A stretch of 64,000 nt of DNA from Mauremys mutica (taxonomy: Eukaryota > Chordata > Testudines > Geoemydidae). The DNA lies in assembly GCF_020497125.1 (NCBI RefSeq), contig NC_059087.1:19129925-19193924 (forward strand), read 5' to 3'. The notes beneath the pieces are model-generated. The model was not told the DNA's origin and ran no database searches. It was given only the letters and a program-made list of their open reading frames with translations. How positions within the stretch are numbered: the first letter of the stretch is position 1; the number at the start of each line of letters is the position of its first letter. The position numbers were made by a program, and so were the translations under genes. Below are positions 23,901 through 32,900 of the stretch, piece by piece.

Positions 23901-26900
23901 CAGTCAGAGGATGAGGGACACCTGGAGCATGGGGTTGTATCCCTGCCCATCTTGGCTAATGGCCATTGATGGACCTGTCCTCCATGAACTTCTCTATTTC
24001 TTTTTTGAGCCCAGTTATCCTTTTGGCCTTCACAACATCCTGTGGCAATGAGTTCTGCAGGTTGACTGTGCATTGTGTGAAGAAATACTTGTTTTGGTTT
24101 GTTTTAAACCTGCTGCCTATTAAGTTCATTGGGTGACCCTTGGTTCTTATGTTACATGAAGGGGTAAATAGAATCATAGAATATCAGGGTTGGAAGGGAC
24201 CTCAGGAGGTCATCTAGTCCAACCCCCTGCTCAAAGCAGGGCCAATCCCCAGCTAAATCATCCCAGCCAGGGCTTTGTCAAGCCTGACCTTAAAAAACCT
24301 TAATAACACTTCCTTATTCACTTTCTCCACACCATTCATGATTTTATAGACCTCCATCCTATCTCTCTTAGTTGTATCAATGAAACACATCTGTATTGAG
24401 ACATATTGGCACGCTCCTCACAGTCCTTCTATGGTAATATGACCCAGTGGTCTGGGCGCCAGTTTGGGATTTGGGAGGCCACGATTCAGTTCCCTGATCT
24501 GATGCAGATTTTTTGCGGGCCTTTGGGCAAGTCACTTAGTGGCTTTCGGCCTCTGTTTCCCATCTGTAAAATGGGCCTAATAGCACCACTCCCTCTGGAA
24601 TGCTGTTTCAGTGCCTGACGCTGATCAGGTGTGGCGCAAAAGGGAAGGACCCAGTCGATTTGCCCCATGGGCATCCAAGTGCCTTCCTGACTATCCAGTG
24701 ACTGGAGGAAGGCCCTGATTCCACCCCCCCACCCTTTGGTTCAGAGACAGCCAAATCTCAGTGACGTCGTTCCTGGGCTCCAGCTGACGTGGCGAGTGGG
24801 AGGACTGCTGATGTGTTGGCTTAGTGTTCTGCCTTAATTGTGGCATCTTCTCCTCCCAGCCTCTGGGCCGCTTCAGTAAAGCAGATGTTCCATTGTGCCG
24901 CTCATTCTAAAGTGCAGTGGCTGGATTTCAGCAGCCAAAACATTACTGATCAGGGAGACTGTCTGGCTTCCTTCCTCGTTACAAGGTTATGCACCTCGCA
25001 GATTAATGTTACTCACCATGGTTTCCACTGACACAATCCCAGCTCCTTGGCAGCCTACAGCTGTAGACAGCAGAGCCAGCCATTTGCTGCCATGGGCTCA
25101 CCGGTGGTCTTGTGATGGTTCCTCAGTCGCTGGGCACCGGTCCCCTTTCGTCACTACGTTCCATCACCGAGGCGGTGCCGACTGCGGTAGCCCAATGACG
25201 CATTTGTGTTCGTGGCCTTAGGGGCGGCTTCGGCTCTGTCTTGGTGGCTTATCAGAGGTGTGAGGCAAGGGTTTGTGCTGCCTTGGCGCGAAGGCCTCAG
25301 GCTTACAAGTGACCGTCGTGGTGGCTGTGGAGAACCCAAATGGTTGCTAATGCATAGGCCCATGAGAACAATAGGCCTCGGTGTCTGAGGGGGCTGTGTG
25401 CGGCGAGAAAAGACGGCCGAAGCAGGGCGAAGGGGTGGGGCTGAGAGGGGTGCGGCTGGGCGCGGAGAACCTCTCCTGAGGAGACGTGGGAGGAGCTGGG
25501 GGAAGAAGAAACTAAACCCAGCGAGGAAGCTACTAGTGGAAGCGGAGCCTGTTCTTCAGGGACTGTAACTCTAGCTCAGAGAGCAGGGGCCGCCTGTCAG
25601 GCTAAATATAGGCCCTGGCCCAGCGAGGAAATCCTGCTGAATTATGAATGAGGCTTGACTAAGCCCCGGCTCATTACTATTCAGGAAGGTCGGCTAAGCG
25701 AGCGGCCGTCTCTCGTGGGGCGGGGCGGGGGGCCGTGGAGGGAGAGGCTAATGAAAGCGCTGGCATGCGCTGTGTCCTTTGCGGCCAGAGAGTGCGCGCG
25801 GGGAGACGTGCTGCGTTTACCAGCATTCGCTCATTGAAAGCAGGACAGCCAGGAGCCCTTGGCAAACCCAGCTCCATTTTAACACACGCCCCAGGAAGCT
25901 GCTCTCGCTGGCCTCCTCACGTGACCACACCAGGACCCTTCCCTCCGCGGGCGCTTGCCCCCCTGTGGGTCACGTTTTACCCCCTTGTCTTTCTCTCTCC
26001 AGGCCCCGGGTACTGGAAGGATCTGGCCAAGGGCTGTGGAGGAGATAACCAGTCGCCCATTAACATTGACAGGCGCAAAGTGCAGAGGGACAGGAACCTA
26101 GGAGACGTCCTCTTTGAGGGCTATGACCAGGCCCCGCCGGGCAAGTGGAGGCTCATGAACAACGGGCACACGGGTGGGTATTTGTGCCAGGCTCCCTCTC
26201 TCCCTCCTTCCTTGGCCCCTCAAGCTCTCTGATCCAGGGCTGGATCAGTGAGCTTGACTCGTCGCAGGATTCCCTTCGGTATGATATACTTATTATCTCT
26301 ACTGTGGTAGCACCTGGGAGCCCTGTCGTGGCCCAAGACCCCGTGGTGCGTGCTAGGTGTTGGACAAACACAGAACATGATCCCTGCCCAGAGCAGCTCA
26401 CGGTCTTGCATCTGGCTCTGTTATTAACCCGAGAATGCATTGTGCCCGAGAAGAATGGCCTTGTGGTTTGCCCGGCTGCATGGAAATTACAGAGGTGTGA
26501 GCTGGCTGATTGGACTCTTTTATGTGCTCCTCCATTCACATGCATTCACTCCCACGCTCCCAGCCACCTCTACCCCGTCTGCTTTGTGTCCATGAGAGGT
26601 CGCCGATGTCCTGGGTGAGGCTGGTGGGATTGCAGCCATGTGTTTTCTCTCTATAACTTCGCTCTGGCCCGTTTACAGTGGTGATGAGACTGGAAGGTGT
26701 GTCTGCGAGCGAACATATCAATATCACCATTGGGGTGCTTCTTGAGAAGTACCGAGCCCTGCAGTTCCACTTCCACTGGGGGAACCTCAAGGGGAATGGC
26801 TCGGAGCACACCATTGATGGACACCAGTTCCCCATGGAGGTAAGTGGGGGAGAGGTGGTCATGCCTCATGGGAGTTGTAGTTCATAGTAGCAGTAGGGTT

Positions 26901-29900
26901 CATAGCAGCTTATTGCTGAGAACTCCACCTGTTGCTGTCAAAGATAATGATTAAGACTGTGCACTTGAGCTGCACAAGACCCCCAGATAAATGTGTATAT
27001 CTTAGGTTCAGCCAAACCCCAGGTGAACCCACATCTCTCTGGATTTTGTGTTTGGCAGAGCTGGTTGGAAAATATCCTCCCCCATCCCTCTGGAAAACTT
27101 CAATGAAAAAATGAAAGAATATTCATTTTCATTGAAGCTTTGTATGGACAATTTCAAAGTTTCAGTGAATAACCATAAACCAAAATTATTTCTTTTCTGA
27201 AATGCCACAGTAGTGCCTCATGGGAGTTGTAGTTCAGGTGCCTCATGCACCCATTCACTTTTATAGGCCTGGTTCCCTTGTCAGACGACACCTTCTGTGA
27301 TGCGCTGCAGTCTCCCCTCTTAGTGAAGGGTGACCATGCACCAGGCCATGGCACATCATGGAAGATGTAGTTTGGGTGAGGAGCCCAGCCCATAGAGGAA
27401 AATGGGCACATGAGGCACCTGAACTACAACTCCCATGAGGCTAAGCTGCTCCAATCCAGAGTCCCTCCCATGGATGGGGCATGTGATCCTGCAGTTAGAG
27501 AGATGTTGGGGTGTATGTTCAGAATACATTCAGTATGGTTCATTTAAAAATGGTGACTTTTTATGACGGGCGAGTGTTTTCTCCCCATCCTTCCCACTTG
27601 ACTCAAGATGCTCATCCTGTTCAGAGCTATAAGGTGATAAATATCCCACCCATCAAACTGTCTGACTGGGCAAACTCTGCTAAGGGCTTTAGGATACTGG
27701 AATGGGGCTGTTTGCTGGTCATTAATGAGCCATTAGCACAGGGGTGGACAACCTGAGCCTGAGAAGGAGCCAGGATTTACCCATGTACATTGCCAAAGAG
27801 CCACAGTACTATGTCAGCAGCCCCCATCAGCTCCCCGCCCTGCTTCCAGTGTCTCCCACCCACCAGCAGCCCCGCTGATCAGCACCTCCCCCTCCCTCCC
27901 CGCACTTCCCAATCCGCTGTTTTGTGGCGTGCAGGAGGCTCGGAGTGGGGGAGGAGGAGCGAGGGCATGGCAGGCTCAGAGGGGGTGGGAAGGGAAGTGG
28001 GGGCAGAGCCAGGGGTTGAGCAGTGAGCTCCCCTCGGCACATTGGAAATTTGGCGCCTGTAGCTCCAGCCCCGAAGCTGGTGCCTATACAAGGAGCTGCA
28101 TATTAATAGATGATGATTAGGCTGTGTACAACGGGGTGCATGAATGAACACGGGTGTGTCTCTGCAGAGTGCATGCCCAGCGAGAGTAGGTAGCCAGGGA
28201 ATACCTGAGCACAATTGCTGCAATACCTTCCTGTTCTCGGAGGGAATGAAATTTTAACGCATAAGAACATAAGAAAGGCCGTACCGGGTCAGACCAAAGG
28301 TCCATCTAGCCCAGTATCTGTCTACTGACAGTGGCCAATGCCAGGTGCCCCAGAGGGAGTGAACCTAACAGGCAATGATCAAGTGATCTCTCTCCTGCCA
28401 TCCATCTCCATCCTCTGACGAACAGAGGCTAGGGATACAATTCTTACCCATCCTGGCTAATAGCCATTTAAATGCAGCCTTAAAACACCAAGGGCCTGAT
28501 TCTGCTTTGCACTGAGGGCCCTTTATGGCACTTTGGCAGTGTAAAGAGGCCTCAGAGTGAGCATGACTGTCATTGGTACCTACACTAAGGCCCTCTTGCA
28601 CTTCCAGATGCCCACTAGGGTTGAGGAGCTGTGTGCGCCGTTGACTACAAAGGGTGCTGGAAGTGGCGAGCTGAGTGTCCGTTCGCCGTCCCTGTGACTG
28701 ATGGGGTAAAATCCCACAACGGCCTGGAACCGGTCTCACCCTCCTTCTGTGTCTCTTTCTCTCTAGCTGCACCTTGTTCACATGAACACCAAGTACAAAA
28801 CCTTCAACGAGGCCAAAGGGCATCCGAATGGGCTGGCTGTCCTGGGCTTCTTGTATAAGGTAAGTCAAAAACACCCTGCCCCTGACTTGCACGTTCACGG
28901 CCAGATTCCTCCGAGTTACCCTGAGGAGGTGGCAGAGAGTAGCCTGCATTCTAGGCCCTCTAATAAACAAAAATCCCCTTGCTGGAGTTCCCACCCTGTG
29001 CTGTGTTGAGCTGTGAGCCGCCACATCACCAGGTTGTGATCAGTTTAGAGAGAGAACCTCAGGCTGGGGCATGCAGGTGGGACATTGCCCGGAGAGTACC
29101 TGCTCTGGGTCTAAAGACCCTTGACCCTGCCAAGTCAGCCCCTTTAACCACCACCAGAAATGGCACTTTGCCTCCAATGCGGATGGGAACACTCCCGCAG
29201 CGCAGCCACGGTGCCCTGGGGTCTGATTGCCACAGCTCAGGTGTGCTGCAAATCCTCCGGTCACTGGCTGCGTGCTGCCAGGCCCGAGAAACACGGCTGC
29301 GGCTTGCTTCAAAGTCACTGTGTGCACTGTACCCCAGCGGTAACTATTGGTTTAATCTCTGATTTGAGATTCTAATTTACCATGTAACTGCTGCCCTCTG
29401 TGCCCGGTGCATCCGACGGAATGCAGCAGGGAAAGGTTTGAAGTTCACCCCAACGGAAGAATAACCCAAGAACATGAACCCTCTGGACAGAGTAGAGATC
29501 GCCACTGAGTTGAACTGCAGCTAAACCAAATGTGGCATCTTGAGGCGGTCACGGGGGTTCCCTGTTTTTGTAAAGCAAATGGACAAATGTGTGTTTTAAC
29601 ACAGCCTGGTTCACCCTCCTCTCCCACCAACCCTGTGCTGCTGCCGGGAGCTGCCTAGAATGTAGCCAAGTTCTCATTTCGTTCAAAGGCTGTTCCGTCC
29701 CGAGAGCTGCCCCATTGCTCATTCCAGTGCCAGGCCACTTAGCATGTGGATAGTCACAAATTTCCATTTCTGAAAACATTCACCTTCTGGCTGTCATCGC
29801 AGCTCCTAAGAACCATGTGCTTTGTGCTGCAGTTTGACGTGTTCAAGAGTGAAAAATGACCTACAATGCATAAAGAGGGATCAGATGGGGTCGTGGTGTT

Positions 29901-32900
29901 AGATGGGCCCTAGTGATCATTTCCTTCCAGAAAGAATAGGCTTGAGCACACACTTAGCCTTTTCTGGGTTGCAAGTAACATTCCAGGCTCAATAAAGCAC
30001 TTGAACCCTGCAGGTGCATTTCTGTATCTGAGTTTTGATCATTGCAGGTTTTGGTCCATTAACCACATAAGTTATGTTTTCCATACACCGAGTAATGACA
30101 CACTTACAGTCTAAATTACTTCTGATTTGTGATTAAGAAGCAGCAATAAAACAAGAAAGAACAAAACTAAAGTCTCCAGAAGAGAGCACAGTGTGGGTGT
30201 CTCTTCTGCAGCTGAATGGAGCCCAGCAGATTTCTAGAAATGTAAAGGTGCAATGCACAGAAGACAAAACCTTCTACATTGCCACATGTGCCATAACAGA
30301 GATCATCAGCCAATCGGATTGCTCTCTCTATCCAACACATTTTATAAACCTTAAAGAATACTATTGAAAGACTCAAAATAAAAGTTAAGCAGATAGGTAG
30401 TGGGAGGTCAGCTGGGAGTTTATAGGTTTGAGAGACCATTGTCGCAGCTGGGGCAGTGCTCTCTTCCCCTGTTCCCCTGGATATGAACTGTGCAAAGCCA
30501 GGGTGGTTGGAGTCCGGGTTGCATTGTAACCAGCTCTCCAAAATAGAAGTGAACAGTGAGAGCTAAATCAGACTTATTTCAGTCAGTTACATGATATCCC
30601 CGTCCCGACAATGGTGTTAGCAGCTGGGGCTCCAGACACCTGCAAACACCATTGAAAATAACTTTCCTGACTGCCCATTATGGTGCTTATGAAAGAAAGT
30701 CGCATGCAATGGCTTAAGGGTTCTGGGAAACCTTCAGTTAGCTGACGTGGGAACAAGCCGGTGTGGTTTCTATCAGTGCAGCACCATTTCTCTGGAACTA
30801 GGAGCGTGTGAGTGAGACAGAAGAGGAAAGGAGTGCAAGTATTTACGTACAGTGACTGCACTTAGAAAGCTGCCTCTGTTCTCTCCACGGGGAGAACACA
30901 AAGCATGGAAAAAAGTCTTTATAATAATAATAATAATAATAAACCTTGCGTTTCTATAGTGCTTTCTTTCCACGGCCCTCAAAGTGCTTTGAAACACTAG
31001 TGATGAAGGGGGATGATTATTCCTAGTTTGTAGGCAAGGAAACCGAGGCCCTGATCAGTGATGTGATTTGCCCAAGGTCACCTGGTGAATCAGAGGTAGC
31101 AATGTAGAAATAGAACCCACGGCGTTTGACTTGCAGTCCCGGGCTATAACCAGGAGACCTCAGCCGTGTTGGCTTCGTTCTGAGCCCACGGCGTGTGGCT
31201 ATACAGCAGGTGCATAGGAAGAGAAGTGTTTTGGTCCCCTACAGTGCTCTGTGCCTGTCTGCTGGTAGCTGTGACCCTGTTGTGTACCGGTGAGGTGGAA
31301 ACCAGCGTCACATCTCACAAAGATGCTTAATCCACCCGCTATCCAGGCAGCGTGCCTGGGTGGGAGCTTCATGTCTATGGAGGGCCTCCCTAGCCACCTA
31401 CTTTGCTGTTTGCTGGGCTAGGATTGTGATCAGGATGTTGTCTGGTACAGTGACCTCGCCCGCCCCGCAGAGGAGCTTACGATCTAGCAACCTGAGATTG
31501 GTTTTGTCTTGTGATCAGAACTGGATCCTTATCCCATCCTAGCCTTCGTCTGCAGTTTTGTCTGCAATGCATGGCCACTGGAGTGTGCCCACGTTAAGCT
31601 GTCACTCAAAAACATACCGAATCTTGGAGATTTAAAAATGCCCCCCACATTCCGTTGTTGATCAGGGCAGAGAACAGTCAGTTTTGACGGACAGCTTGAG
31701 CAGACAGCATTAAAGAACTGACGTTGACATCCCAGCTTTTGATTGTACTGCTTCCCCTTGCAGAATAGCAGCTCCCTGTGGGCATGGCTTAGGGAGCAGC
31801 AGTGAGATCTACAATAGGCCTGTAAAGGAAGTTTCAGAGCATCCTCCTGTGGGAAATGCCATTAAAGATCCCACGGCATGTTTCATAAGAGGTGGGTGTT
31901 AACTCCAGTGCCGGGGCCCAATTCCCCCTTGGTATTGACATCAGCCTTCTTAGAATTGCTGCAGTGTCCGTAGGACGCCATTATTCGTTGCTGGATAGAG
32001 TCGCTGTGTGATTGCACACATCTCGCAGGTGGCCGAGTTTCAGTGAAGGTGGACGTGAGCCAACTGTGTAGTTCATGTTAGTTTGTAAGCACTTTGGATC
32101 CTTTGAGATTAGCAGGTGTTGTCGAAATAAAAATCTCCATCATTGTCCAAGGTGCGGAAGCACAGCACAAGCGTAGGTGTCCAGACACCCGTCACTCTCC
32201 ACAAGACCTGCAAACGCACTTGGGTTCTGGGGCACCCAGTTTTTGTCTGGAACCATTTGGACTCCCCCTTGTAAATAGAATCCTCGAGATCTGCCCTGGG
32301 CTGGTCGTTCATTCTTCCCCTGTAATGCTTGGCAGGTGTCGGATGCTGATAACTCCAATTACAACACGATTGTAGCTGGCCTGAAGAACATTTCCCATCA
32401 AGGTGAGTCCTCCTGCTCCTCTGTCATCTCCACTTCAGAGCAGGCAGAATAGAGGATGAGAGGAACCCGGAAGCAGGAGGGAAGGGGATAGGTAGGGGCA
32501 GCAGTCACTGGTTTCAAGGACCCTTGACTCATTTCCATGCCACTGTGCAACTGGATAGTTCCCGATGGGTTAACGCAACGTGGGCACAGGCAGGGCCGGC
32601 TTTAGGAAGTGCGGGGCCTGATTCAAACAGTTTCGACGGGGCCCCGGCAGGGATGACTAAAAAAAACACGTAAAAAAAACACATGGGGCTTGTACTCATC
32701 GGGTGGTGCTCCTAGTCTTCAGCGGCGGGTCCTTCACTCACTCTGGGTCTTCGGCGGCACTGAAGGACCCGCCGCCAAAGTGCTGCCAAAGACCTGGAGC
32801 GAGTGAAGGACCTGCCGCCGAAGACCTGGAGCGCCGCCGGGTGAGTAAAAATTAAAAAGGAGCCTCTAGCCAGGGAAGGGATTCTCAGCCACTTGCCCCC

